Below, in pieces: positions 26,081 through 34,603 of a stretch of DNA of 56,118 nucleotides. The position numbers and the translations under genes are program-made. Position 1 is the first letter of the stretch. Each line of letters opens with the position of its first letter. The stretch comes from an uncultured Prevotellaceae bacterium (GTDB lineage Bacteria > Bacteroidota > Bacteroidia > Bacteroidales > Bacteroidaceae), in assembly GCA_902785945.1 (NCBI GenBank), contig CADAAR010000015.1, forward strand, positions 1 through 56,118, in the 5' to 3' direction. The notes beneath the pieces are model-generated. The model made no database searches. It saw only the letters and a list, made by a program, of their open reading frames with translations, and was not told the DNA's origin.

Positions 26081-27063
26081 CACTACTGAATATTGGCTTT
26101 ATTATAATAGGTGTAGTCCTTATCATCTGGGGCGCAGACCGTTTGACGGAAGGTGCCGCCTCGTTGGCACGTGGTCTGCATGTGCCAGAGATTGTAATAG
26201 GTCTGACCATTCTCGCTGCAGGCACATCGGCACCAGAACTCTTTGTCAGTCTGGTCTCTGCTTTGAAGGGAACCTCCGACTTGGCTGTGGGTAATGTGAT
26301 AGGCTCTAATATCTTCAATGCCATGCTGATTGTGGGCTGTTCGGCTGTTGCCGCTCCGATGGCGATCAGTCACTCTACCGTGAGAAAAGACATCCCCTTT
26401 GCACTGATTGCTTCGGCCCTGATGTTCCTGCTCTGTTTCGACGATATGGACTCGCCTCACCTTTGGGGCAATGAGATCAGTCGTTCCGACGGTCTGATTC
26501 TTCTGGTGGTCTTCGGCGCTTATATGATTTATACCTTCAATAAGGCCCGTAAAGACGGCATGATGCCTGATGAAGATGATGAAGACGATGAGGAGAAGCC
26601 AAAGGTGGACAGAAAGGTGATATGGAGAAACGTGCTGTGGATGGTGATAGGTCTGGCCTGTCTGATCTATGGTAGTAATCTCTTTGTCGATGCAGCCAGC
26701 TATGTGGCCTACCGTTTTGGTGTACGCCAGAGTGTGGTGGGTCTGACGATTGTGGCTGGTGGTACTTCGCTGCCTGAGTTAGCTACCAGCGTGGTGGCAG
26801 CACGCAAGGGACGGTCTGCATTGGCCATCGGTAATGCCATCGGTTCGAATGTGTTTAACATCCTGCTCATTCTTGGCACAACCGCTGTCATCTGCCCCAT
26901 GCGTATCATGGGTATTAATATTATCGATCTTTCGATGATGCTTGTCAGCATGGGTCTGCTCTGGCTCTTCGCCTATACCAAGTATACGGTGTCGCGTCGC
27001 GAGGGCTTCCTGCTAATTGGAGGGTTCATAGCTTACATGGGCTGGCTCTTCTACCTGCTTTAG
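26077..27063 (+). CDS. Calcium/sodium antiporter, CaCA family (YrbG-like)
   Basis: 328 residues, about 10 membrane helices in two inverted halves. Each half has the family alpha-repeat: LTILAAGTSAPELFVSLVSALKGTSDLAVGNVIGSNIFN and LTIVAGGTSLPELATSVVAARKGRSALAIGNAIGSNVFN. An acidic cytoplasmic loop (MMPDEDDEDDEEKPK) joins the halves and might sense cations. The ATG overlaps the hslR stop by 4 nt. Exchange of Ca2+ for Na+ or H+ is the family role. The ion has not been shown for this protein. Confidence 0.93.
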   Translation: MTLLNIGFIIIGVVLIIWGADRLTEGAASLARGLHVPEIVIGLTILAAGTSAPELFVSLVSALKGTSDLAVGNVIGSNIFNAMLIVGCSAVAAPMAISHSTVRKDIPFALIASALMFLLCFDDMDSPHLWGNEISRSDGLILLVVFGAYMIYTFNKARKDGMMPDEDDEDDEEKPKVDRKVIWRNVLWMVIGLACLIYGSNLFVDAASYVAYRFGVRQSVVGLTIVAGGTSLPELATSVVAARKGRSALAIGNAIGSNVFNILLILGTTAVICPMRIMGINIIDLSMMLVSMGLLWLFAYTKYTVSRREGFLLIGGFIAYMGWLFYLL

Positions 27064-27074
27064 TATGATTTATC

Positions 27075-27127
27075 ACAGGGGTACTTGCGAACGTCTGTAA
27101 AGACCGACCCCCTTTAACAAAACAAGA
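27075..27127 (+). promoter_or_regulatory. preQ1-I riboswitch with an additional internal hairpin
   Basis: P1 pairs AGGGG (27077-27081) with CCCCT (27109-27113). The A-rich tail TTAACAAAACAAG (27114-27126) is the classic preQ1-I tail known from the Thermoanaerobacter aptamer. Its CAAG (27123-27126) can pair with CTTG in the loop (27084-27087) to form the H-type pseudoknot. The C at 27108, just before the 3' P1 strand, matches the ligand-binding C. Unlike the minimal ~34-nt aptamer, an extra hairpin GTCT-GTAA-AGAC (27093-27104) sits in the loop. The tail ends 3 nt before the yhhQ ATG, so control of translation initiation is likely. Confidence 0.85.
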
Positions 27128-27129
27128 TT

Positions 27130-27822
27130 ATGCAACAAACAAAAGATCAACGTATCAGTGTGCTGTTTATGTTTTACGGCATACTGTTCTGCGTCTGCCT
27201 GATAACGGCAAACGTACTCGAGACAAAACAGATTTCATTAGGTCCTGCCAACATGACGGCAGGTCTGATTGTGTTTCCCGTGAGCTACATCATCAATGAT
27301 GTGGTGTGTGAGGTGTGGGGCTATGGGCGTACCCGTCTGCTCATCTGGCTGGGTTTCGCCATGAACTTCCTCTTTGTGATCTTCGGCGCCATCGCCGACT
27401 GGATCCCAGGTGCACCATATTGGCATGGTGAGGAGGGCTTCCATCAGATTTTCGGACTGGCTCCACGTATCGCTGGCGCCTCTTTCCTGGCATTCGTTTG
27501 CGGATCGTTTATGAATGCATATGTGATGAGTCGCATGAAATTGTCGTCGGCTGGTAAGAATTTCTCTTCACGTGCTGTGCTTAGTACCGTCTTCGGTGAG
27601 TTGACTGACTCTATCATCTTCTTCCCCCTCGCCTTGGGTGGTGTGATTCCCTGGGAGGAGATGCCTTCGCTCGTAATCACACAGGTTACGCTGAAGACAC
27701 TCTATGAGATTATCGTCCTGCCTGTGACCATCCGTGTGGTCAAGTTCACCAAGGCTCATGACAATGAGGATGTGTTTGATGACAATATCACCTATAACAT
27801 TTTTAAAGTAAAAGACCTATGA
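27130..27822 (+). CDS. yhhQ: Queuosine precursor transporter, YhhQ/VUT family
   Basis: A 230-residue membrane protein with about six helices. The family pattern is clear: [62 protein letters not shown] and [27 protein letters not shown]. coli YhhQ takes up 7-cyano- and 7-aminomethyl-7-deazaguanine. The preQ1 riboswitch upstream and queF downstream support the same role. Confidence 0.95.
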   Translation: MQQTKDQRISVLFMFYGILFCVCLITANVLETKQISLGPANMTAGLIVFPVSYIINDVVCEVWGYGRTRLLIWLGFAMNFLFVIFGAIADWIPGAPYWHGEEGFHQIFGLAPRIAGASFLAFVCGSFMNAYVMSRMKLSSAGKNFSSRAVLSTVFGELTDSIIFFPLALGGVIPWEEMPSLVITQVTLKTLYEIIVLPVTIRVVKFTKAHDNEDVFDDNITYNIFKVKDL

Positions 27823-28292
27823 GTACATCAAGAGAGACTGAAGGGCTGCAGGCCCTTGGCAAAAAGACGGAATACAAGTCGGACTATGCACCTGAGGTGC
27901 TGGAGACTTTTGAGAACAAACATCCCGAGAACGACTATTGGGTGCAGTTTAATTGTCCTGAGTTCACGTCACTCTGTCCTATCACGGGTCAGCCCGACTT
28001 CGCGGAAATTAAAATTGCCTATATCCCTGATGTGCGGATGGTTGAGAGTAAGAGCCTGAAACTCTACCTCTTCTCCTTCCGTAATCACGGTGATTTCCAT
28101 GAGGATTGCGTCAATAAGATCATGAAAGACCTGGTGAAACTGATGGACCCCAAGTATATCGAGGTCCTCGGTCTCTTTACACCACGTGGAGGCATCTCCA
28201 TCTATCCCTATGCCAACTATGGGCGTCCGGGTACGAAGTATGCCGAGATGGCTGAGCAGCGACTGCTGTCGCGTCAGTTAGACCTGCGATAA
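27819..28292 (+). CDS. queF: NADPH-dependent 7-cyano-7-deazaguanine reductase
   Basis: A 157-residue YkvM-type (short, unimodular) QueF reducing preQ0 to preQ1. Signatures: [19 protein letters not shown] with the catalytic Cys, [25 protein letters not shown] (the QueF motif with NADPH-binding residues) and [16 protein letters not shown]. The ATG overlaps yhhQ by 4 nt. With the riboswitch this makes a preQ1-feedback-controlled salvage operon. The 3' end overlaps the convergent lipoprotein gene by 19 bp. Confidence 0.97.
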   Translation: MSTSRETEGLQALGKKTEYKSDYAPEVLETFENKHPENDYWVQFNCPEFTSLCPITGQPDFAEIKIAYIPDVRMVESKSLKLYLFSFRNHGDFHEDCVNKIMKDLVKLMDPKYIEVLGLFTPRGGISIYPYANYGRPGTKYAEMAEQRLLSRQLDLR

Positions 28293-29038
28293 TAGCCTTG
28301 CTCGTGGTCTGCGAACCGTAGTTGTAAGGTGTCACGACGCATGAAGACAATATCGACAGTATCCGTACTGATAATCTGCTGATGTCCTAACGTATCACGT
28401 TGTGTCTCACTGAAGAGTAGGTGGCCGTTGTAGACATGCCACTGACGATACCGCTTTAAGACAGGATATTCCACGGGGCCGGGCTGACGCTCGGCTTCGT
28501 TGGGTTGTACGCCAATGGGGCGCATCGTATTGTCACGACGGAGCTCAAAGCCGTATTCCCGGGGGGTGAACCATTTTCTGCGTAGGGAGTCGGGAAAATC
28601 AGGAGGTAGTTGTACGGCACTGTCGGCCGCAGCACCGACTCTGCGACGCAAACGAGGCATGACCTGGTAGCACCATTCGCCTTTCAGACGATCGATGTTG
28701 ATGACGATATCCGCCACAGACTTCTTTCCCGCACTCATCAGAATAGCCACCTGGTCGCCAATTTCCGGACGTCCGAAGACGCGGCGATTGATACGTGCTT
28801 CCAAGACATCGATAGTGTCTGGGTCGCTATTCACAGATGTCAGAATAACGATGATGGAATCGTTCGACCCTTCACATGCAAGACCATAGATGGTGGAATC
28901 ACCCTCCAATTGTTTGGCTATGGGTTCGTGATTCAGACTGTCGCCCGACGTCTGATTGTCTCCGTTGTTGTTGCCGGAATGACCACAGGCTGCAAACAAC
29001 AAAACGAGGGAAAAGAGTACAAAAAATGTTCGTTTCAT
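28274..29038 (-). CDS. Hypothetical lipoprotein
   Basis: 254 residues. The N-terminus [18 protein letters not shown] is a lipoprotein signal with lipobox LFAAC, followed by an Asn/Gly/Asp/Ser-rich flexible stretch. The body has an early beta-rich part ([36 protein letters not shown]) and a later part with a [10 protein letters not shown] segment. I do not recognise a named family. A surface or periplasmic anchored beta protein is likely. It stands alone between convergent queF and divergent oxaloacetate-decarboxylase-like genes. Confidence 0.85.
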   Translation of the reverse strand: MKRTFFVLFSLVLLFAACGHSGNNNGDNQTSGDSLNHEPIAKQLEGDSTIYGLACEGSNDSIIVILTSVNSDPDTIDVLEARINRRVFGRPEIGDQVAILMSAGKKSVADIVINIDRLKGEWCYQVMPRLRRRVGAAADSAVQLPPDFPDSLRRKWFTPREYGFELRRDNTMRPIGVQPNEAERQPGPVEYPVLKRYRQWHVYNGHLLFSETQRDTLGHQQIISTDTVDIVFMRRDTLQLRFADHEQGYYRRSN

Positions 29039-29061
29039 GCCTTTTTATTTGATTTACGCGA

Positions 29062-29069
29062 CAAAGATA
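29062..29069 (-). promoter_or_regulatory. -7 box for the lipoprotein gene
   Basis: TATCTTTG on the minus strand, 23 bp before the ATG at 29038. A correctly spaced -33 TTTG is not evident. Confidence 0.55.
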
Positions 29070-29123
29070 GTCAAAATATCAAAAAAAGTAGGCTAAGAAT
29101 GTATATTTTTGAAATAATTTATC

Positions 29124-29131
29124 TATTTTTG
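29124..29131 (+). promoter_or_regulatory. -7 box for the carboxyltransferase gene
   Basis: TATTTTTG at 29124-29131, 29 bp upstream of the ATG at 29161. The nearest TTTG (29108-29111) is too close to be a normal -33 element. Confidence 0.6.
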
Positions 29132-29160
29132 TACCCTATAAGTATACAACTAACGGAAAT

Positions 29161-30939
29161 ATGAAGAAAAGAATCCAGTTTAGTCTCGTTTATCGCGACA
29201 TGTGGCAGAGCTCAGGAAAGTTCCAGCCACGCAAGGATCAGTTGGAGCGTATTGCCCCCGTGATTATTGATATGGGCTGTTTCAGCCGTGTGGAAACCAA
29301 TGGTGGCGCCTTCGAGCAGGTGAACCTGATGGCAGGTGAGAATCCTAATGCAGCTGTCAGGGCTTTCTGTAAGCCTTTCAATGAGGTTGGTATCAAGACC
29401 CACATGCTTGATCGTGGTCTGAATGCACTGCGTATGTATCCTGTGCCTGACGATGTGCGTGCCCTGATGTATAAGGTGAAGCACGCCCAGGGTGTGGATA
29501 TCCCCCGTATCTTCTGCGGTCTGAACGATACCCGTAACATCATTCCCAGCATTAAGTGGGCCAAGGAGGCTGGTATGACCCCACAGGCCACTCTGTGTAT
29601 CACTACCTCACCCGTCCATACGGTAGAGTACTACTCAAAGATTGCCGATGAGGTGATTGCTGCTGGCGCAGAGGAGATCTGTCTGAAGGATATGGCCGGT
29701 ATCGGACAGCCTGCCATGCTCGGTGCTCTGACAAAGTCTATCAAGACCAAACACCCTGATATCATTATCCAGTATCATGGCCATTCTGGTCCGGGCCTTT
29801 CGATGGCTTCTATCCTCGAGGTTTGTAACAATGGTGCTGATATCATCGATACCGCTATCGAGCCTTTGAGCTGGGGTAAGGTGCATCCCGATATTATCTC
29901 TGTGCAGTCGATGCTGAAGAACGAAGGTTTCGAGGTGGCAGAACTTAATATGAATGCCTATATGCAGGCACGTACCCTCACCCAGGAGTTTATCGACGAC
30001 TGGCTGGGCTACTTCATCAATCCTGCTAATAAGCACATGTCCTCATTGCTCTTGGGCAGTGGTCTGCCTGGTGGTATGATGGGTTCGATGATGGCTGACC
30101 TTGGTCCTATTCAGAAGATGATAAACAAGCTGCGCGTTCAGAAGGGTGAGTCAGAACTCACGATGGACGACATGCTTGTGAAGCTCTTCAACGAGGTTGA
30201 ATATGTCTGGCCGAAGGTGGGTTATCCCCCACTGGTGACACCATTCTCACAGTACACCAAGAACATCGCCCTGATGAACCTGCTCACCATGGAACAGGGC
30301 AAGGGTCGTTATGTCATGATGGACGATGCTATCTGGGGTATGATTCTCGGTAAGAGTGGTAAGGTGCCCGGTGAGATTGCGCCGGAACTGATCGAACTGG
30401 CCAAGACCCAGAATCGTGAGTTTACCGATGCTGATCCTCACACCCTTATCCCCAATGCCCTTGAAGGCTTTAAGAAGGAAATGGATGAGAACGGTTGGGA
30501 TTACGGACAAGACAATGAGGAACTCTTCGAGTTGGCCATGCATCCTGAGCAGTATCGCCCGTTCCGCAGTGGTCAGGCCAAGAAGCAGTTGTTGGCTGAT
30601 ATCCAGAAGGCGAAAGATGCCAAGTTGGGTGGTGGTCAGAAGATTCCGCAGGAGGAGATCGATGCGCTGAAACATGCCAAGGCTGATGCCGTGAGAGTGC
30701 CTGTCGCAGGACAATTGCTCTGGGGCTTTGGTGGCGAAGGTGTGATGGCGCCTTGCGTAGAACCGTTCATCGGCCAGAAATACAAGGAGGGTGACACCTT
30801 CTGTTATCTGCAGACAAAGTGGGGTGAGATCATTGCCATCCCTGCCGCTTTAGGTGGTAAGTTGGTGGATATCAGCGTGAAGCCAGGACAGAACGTCCGT
30901 CAGAACGATGTTATTGCTTGGATTGAACGTGAGGCCTAA
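29161..30939 (+). CDS. Carboxyltransferase, oxaloacetate decarboxylase alpha/pyruvate carboxylase-B-like, with biotin-less C-domain
   Basis: 592 residues. Residues ~1-300 form the HMGL-like TIM barrel of biotin-dependent carboxyltransferases: FSLVYRDMWQSSGKF (in place of the usual DGxRDAHQS), GAEEICLKDMAGIGQP (metal/catalytic Lys region) and IIIQYHGHSGPGLSMASIL. Then comes the conserved carboxylase domain (KVGYPPLVTPFSQYTKNIAL, GRYVMM). The C-terminal ~75 residues resemble a barrel-sandwich biotinyl domain (VRVPVAGQLLWGF...GKLVDISVKPGQNV), but the AMKM biotinylation motif is replaced by LQTKWGE. The protein therefore probably cannot carry biotin itself and would need a separate carrier, or it does something else. 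A downstream HD gene overlaps its stop. Confidence 0.85.
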   Translation: MKKRIQFSLVYRDMWQSSGKFQPRKDQLERIAPVIIDMGCFSRVETNGGAFEQVNLMAGENPNAAVRAFCKPFNEVGIKTHMLDRGLNALRMYPVPDDVRALMYKVKHAQGVDIPRIFCGLNDTRNIIPSIKWAKEAGMTPQATLCITTSPVHTVEYYSKIADEVIAAGAEEICLKDMAGIGQPAMLGALTKSIKTKHPDIIIQYHGHSGPGLSMASILEVCNNGADIIDTAIEPLSWGKVHPDIISVQSMLKNEGFEVAELNMNAYMQARTLTQEFIDDWLGYFINPANKHMSSLLLGSGLPGGMMGSMMADLGPIQKMINKLRVQKGESELTMDDMLVKLFNEVEYVWPKVGYPPLVTPFSQYTKNIALMNLLTMEQGKGRYVMMDDAIWGMILGKSGKVPGEIAPELIELAKTQNREFTDADPHTLIPNALEGFKKEMDENGWDYGQDNEELFELAMHPEQYRPFRSGQAKKQLLADIQKAKDAKLGGGQKIPQEEIDALKHAKADAVRVPVAGQLLWGFGGEGVMAPCVEPFIGQKYKEGDTFCYLQTKWGEIIAIPAALGGKLVDISVKPGQNVRQNDVIAWIEREA

Positions 30940-31478
30940 TGGATTACCAGGCGATTATCGATAAGTATTATCCGTCGGAGAACGAACTCCGACGGATATT
31001 GCTAATACACAGCCGTCAGGTGGCTGATCGCTGTATGAAGATTGCGAAACAGCATCCTGAACTGAAGTTGGATGAGGAGTTCCTGGAAGAGGCAGCGATG
31101 CTTCACGACATCGGTATCTTCCAGTGTGATGCTCCCAGTATCCAGTGCTTCGGCAGCGAACCCTACATCTGTCATGGAGCTATCGGTGGACGGATTCTCC
31201 GCGAGGAAGGCTGGCCGCGTCATGCCTTGGTCTGTGAACGACATACGGGAACTGGTCTGAGCCGTGAGCAGATAGAACGCCAGCACCTGCCTTTGTCGCC
31301 CGATGGTATCTATGAGCCTGAAGCGCTCGAAGAGCAGGTAGTGTGCTATGCCGATAAATTCTATTCCAAAACCCATCTGGAACGTGAACGTTCCGTCATC
31401 GAGGCAGCCCAGAGTCTGGAGAAATTCGGTGAAAAGGGCGTGAAACGCTTCTTAGAATGGGCTCATATGTTTGAGTGA
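30939..31478 (+). CDS. HD-domain hydrolase
   Basis: 179 residues. The HD motif is complete: IHSRQVADRCMKIA (first His), EAAMLHDIGIF (HD pair), HGAIGGRILREEG with a metal His, CERHTGTG, and a later Asp in VCYADKFYSKT. Such small HD proteins hydrolyse phosphate esters, often of nucleotides. The substrate is unknown. The ATG overlaps the previous stop (TAATG), so it is translationally coupled to the carboxyltransferase. Confidence 0.88.
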   Translation: MDYQAIIDKYYPSENELRRILLIHSRQVADRCMKIAKQHPELKLDEEFLEEAAMLHDIGIFQCDAPSIQCFGSEPYICHGAIGGRILREEGWPRHALVCERHTGTGLSREQIERQHLPLSPDGIYEPEALEEQVVCYADKFYSKTHLERERSVIEAAQSLEKFGEKGVKRFLEWAHMFE

Positions 31479-31506
31479 ATAGTAAAAAAAACACAATTTC
31501 CCTAAA

Positions 31507-31534
31507 CTATTCACTATTCACTATTCACTATTCA
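31507..31534. repeat. Heptamer array in the lptD promoter, 4 copies
   Basis: Four exact CTATTCA units, the reverse complement of the GTGAATA class. They end 11 bp before the -7 box TACCTTTG and cover the place where a -33 box would lie. Confidence 0.95.
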
Positions 31535-31545
31535 CTTTTTTGTTG

Positions 31546-31553
31546 TACCTTTG
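31546..31553 (+). promoter_or_regulatory. -7 box for lptD
   Basis: TACCTTTG at 31546-31553. The likely lptD start codon (GTG 31559) is only 5 nt downstream, so the transcript would be leaderless or nearly so. Confidence 0.7.
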
Positions 31554-31558
31554 CACGC

Positions 31559-34500
31559 GTGAAACAGAAAACGGTCGTCATATCGATCCTTTGCGCTTTC
31601 ATGCTGATGATGGCTTGTACACCGTCTTCGCTTCGTATGGGCAAGGCTCCAGAGGAAGAGAAGATAGCTGATGTTGTTTCTGTACCCAAGTTGTCCGTAC
31701 CTGCTCTTCCTGTGGATTCTGTTTCGCTCCCGGCACTTATTGATAGCATCGCCAGTCGTCAGGATGTTGATAGTGTGATGGCCCAGATCGAGGACTCTCT
31801 GGAGGCACATCCGGAGATAGCTGCCGTAGCAGAGGCTTTGGTTGATAGTATTGACCAGGAACCCGTCGATACGATGATTCCTGCCAATCAGGCGTCAGCC
31901 ATTAAGATCAAACGCGACACCACACAGATGGACTCTCTTGAACTGGCCATCTATAAATATAATAAGGTGATTGACGACTCGTTGGCCCGCGACAGTATCA
32001 ACAAGCGTCGTAAGAATGGTATTGACGCGCCAGTGGAATATGCAGCCAACGACTCCCTCGTCTATGAGGCCAGTACCTCTCGCGCTTTCCTCTATGGTAG
32101 CTCAACAGTGAAATACCAGAACATGGACCTTGCCAGTGAGAATATCAGTATGAGTCTCGACAGTAATTTGGTCTATGCCTCTGGAAAGATGGATACAACA
32201 ACCCATCAGATGACAGGAACGCCTGTATTCAAGATGGGTAGCGACCAGTATGAGCAGACCGAGATGATGTTCAACTTCAAGACCAAGAAAGGCTTCATCA
32301 CCGATGTCTACACCCAGCAGGAAGACGGTTTTCTGACCAGTGAACACTCCAAGCGTGGTGCCGATGGTGAGATGTATCTTGAGCACGGTCGTTATACCAC
32401 CTGTGACGATCCTCATCCTGATTTCTATATCGCCATGTCGCGTGCGAAGGTAAGACCTGGTAAGGATGTGGTATTCGGTCCGGCCTATCTGGTAGTGGCT
32501 GACGTCCCCTTACCCTTGGCCATTCCTTACGGATTCTTCCCCTTCACCAAGAGCTATAGCAGTGGACTGATCATGCCGACTTACGGCGATGAGACTAGTC
32601 GAGGTTTCTATCTGCGTGATGGTGGTTATTACTTCGCCATCTCCGATAAAATGGACCTCAAGCTGATAGGTGAGATCTATACCAAAGGTTCATGGGGTGT
32701 GTCGGTAACCTCAAACTATATCAAGCGTTACCGTCATCGTGGCTCTTTCCTGTTCAGTTATCAGAACACAAAAGATGGAGAGAAGAACATGCCCGACTAT
32801 CAGGAGACTACCAGTTTCAAACTGCAGTGGAGTCACAATCAGGATGCCAAGGCCAACCCCTTCCGCACGTTTAAGGCCAGTGTGAACTACGCCTCTACGA
32901 GCTATGAGCGCAATAACCTCACGTCGATGTATAACCCTCAGGCTCTGACGCAGTCGCAGCGTATGTCGTCCATATCCATGGATAATAAGTTCTCTAGCAT
33001 TGGCATGTCTCTTAGCACATCGATTAGTGCCAGCCAGAACATGCGTGACTCTACTGTGGATCTGACTTTGCCAGAGATGACTATCAACATTTCCAACTTC
33101 TATCCCTTCAAGCGTAAGAAGGCAGTGGGTGATGAGCGGTGGTATGAGAAGATCTCCATGCGTTATACGGGTAACCTGACCAATAAGGCCGTCAGTGTAA
33201 AGGAAGATAAACTGCTGCATACCAGTTTGACAAAAGACTGGAACAATGGTATGTCGCACTCCATTCCCATCTCTGCCAGCTTTACCGCGTTTAATTACCT
33301 GAGTATCACACCTTCTATCAACTTCAATGGCTATACTGTTTTTAAGAAGTTTGACAGGTCATGGGACGAAGAAAATCAGAAAGAGCTGGTCGATACCTTG
33401 ACAGGCTTCTACAATTACTACCAATATAACGTGAGTCTTCAGGCCAATACCAAACTCTATGGTTTCTATACGCCCAGCCGTAAGATCTTTGGCGACAAAA
33501 TCCAGACCATTCGTCACGTCTTCTCGCCACAAGTATCATTCACCTATACGCCTGACTTCAGTGCTGGTATGTATGGCTTCTATAAGCGTTATAAGAAGGT
33601 CGATAAGGATGGTAATGAGTCGGAGGTGGAGTATTCACCTTATACCGGAGGTATGTTCTCGGCTCCCAGCAACAGAATGTCGGGAAGCATGGGCATTACC
33701 TTAGGTAATAATGTGGAGATGAAATACAAGGACAAGGACGACTCTGTACACTTGGTATCCCTCATCGATGACCTCACCCTTCGTATGTCTTACGACTTTG
33801 CTGCCAAGGAACGTCCCTTGAGCGACCTCGACATGAACATCCGTATCAAGCTCTCGAAGAGCTATACCTTCAGTACCAGTGCCCGTTTTGCCTCTTATGT
33901 CTATGAGGCCGACAGTGTGGGTGCCACCCCAAGGGTGAGTACGAATACCACCTACTGGGAACAGTGGAAATGGGGTCGTTTCCAAGGCATGTCGCAAGGT
34001 ATTAATTACACCCTCGACAATAACAAGGTCCTGAACTTCATCAAACGGTTGAAGGGTGAGAAGGTAGAAAAAGAAGACGACAAGAAGAAAAAGAAGAGTG
34101 ATGATGAGGAGGACGAGTGGGATCCCGACCTGAACTCCAACATCGACAAGGATCTTGATCTGAACAAGGATAATAAGGCAGAAAGCAAGACGAAGGCTGA
34201 GACCGATGAAGACGGCTATATGGCATTCAAGATGCCGTGGTCGCTCACGTTTAGCTATAACATCAACATGCATGAGAGCACTGATGTGAAGAAGTTCAAC
34301 TACGATAGGATGCGCTTCCCCTATGAGTTCACCCAGTCGCTCAACTTCCATGGCAATGTGCGTCTCAGCGATGGCTGGAACATCAACCTCAATTCTGGCT
34401 ATGATTTTGTGTATAAGAAGATCTCCATGACCACAGCCTCACTCAGTCGCGACCTCCACTGCTTTAACATGTCATGTACAGTACAACTCGCACCTTATAC

Positions 34501-34600
34501 CAGTTACAACTTCTCCTTCCGTTGTAACGCCTCTACACTTACCGATGCCCTGAAGTACGATAAGCGAAGCAGTTTCTCAAATGCTGTACAGTGGTATTAA
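31559..34600 (+). CDS. lptD: LptD-like LPS-assembly outer-membrane protein
   Basis: 1013 residues from the GTG at 31559. The frame is open further upstream (to 31475), but that part is only heptamer repeat and promoter. The N-terminus KQKTVVISILCAFMLMMAC is a lipoprotein-type signal. An OstA/LptA-like beta-jellyroll follows (YEASTSRAFLYGSSTVKYQNMDLASENISMSLDSN), then the LptD barrel with its conserved start (VVADVPLPLAIPYGFFPF, SSGLIMPTYGDETSRGFYLRDGGYYF). In the barrel, near residues 830-885, a highly charged insert of ~55 residues (Lys runs then Asp/Glu) interrupts strands. It likely lies on a surface loop or periplasmic turn. The role is insertion of LPS or lipooligosaccharide into the outer leaflet. 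Confidence 0.9.
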   Translation: MKQKTVVISILCAFMLMMACTPSSLRMGKAPEEEKIADVVSVPKLSVPALPVDSVSLPALIDSIASRQDVDSVMAQIEDSLEAHPEIAAVAEALVDSIDQEPVDTMIPANQASAIKIKRDTTQMDSLELAIYKYNKVIDDSLARDSINKRRKNGIDAPVEYAANDSLVYEASTSRAFLYGSSTVKYQNMDLASENISMSLDSNLVYASGKMDTTTHQMTGTPVFKMGSDQYEQTEMMFNFKTKKGFITDVYTQQEDGFLTSEHSKRGADGEMYLEHGRYTTCDDPHPDFYIAMSRAKVRPGKDVVFGPAYLVVADVPLPLAIPYGFFPFTKSYSSGLIMPTYGDETSRGFYLRDGGYYFAISDKMDLKLIGEIYTKGSWGVSVTSNYIKRYRHRGSFLFSYQNTKDGEKNMPDYQETTSFKLQWSHNQDAKANPFRTFKASVNYASTSYERNNLTSMYNPQALTQSQRMSSISMDNKFSSIGMSLSTSISASQNMRDSTVDLTLPEMTINISNFYPFKRKKAVGDERWYEKISMRYTGNLTNKAVSVKEDKLLHTSLTKDWNNGMSHSIPISASFTAFNYLSITPSINFNGYTVFKKFDRSWDEENQKELVDTLTGFYNYYQYNVSLQANTKLYGFYTPSRKIFGDKIQTIRHVFSPQVSFTYTPDFSAGMYGFYKRYKKVDKDGNESEVEYSPYTGGMFSAPSNRMSGSMGITLGNNVEMKYKDKDDSVHLVSLIDDLTLRMSYDFAAKERPLSDLDMNIRIKLSKSYTFSTSARFASYVYEADSVGATPRVSTNTTYWEQWKWGRFQGMSQGINYTLDNNKVLNFIKRLKGEKVEKEDDKKKKKSDDEEDEWDPDLNSNIDKDLDLNKDNKAESKTKAETDEDGYMAFKMPWSLTFSYNINMHESTDVKKFNYDRMRFPYEFTQSLNFHGNVRLSDGWNINLNSGYDFVYKKISMTTASLSRDLHCFNMSCTVQLAPYTSYNFSFRCNASTLTDALKYDKRSSFSNAVQWY

Positions 34601-34603
34601 GAT

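Noticed and set aside
31475-31558. Upstream start for lptD giving an MNSKKNT N-terminus
   Set aside because: That stretch is heptamer repeat and promoter DNA, and a signal peptide begins at the GTG at 31559. Upstream starts with MNSE-type peptides at the helicase, mutY and dacB genes are rejected for the same reason: they are read from heptamers located before the -7 box.
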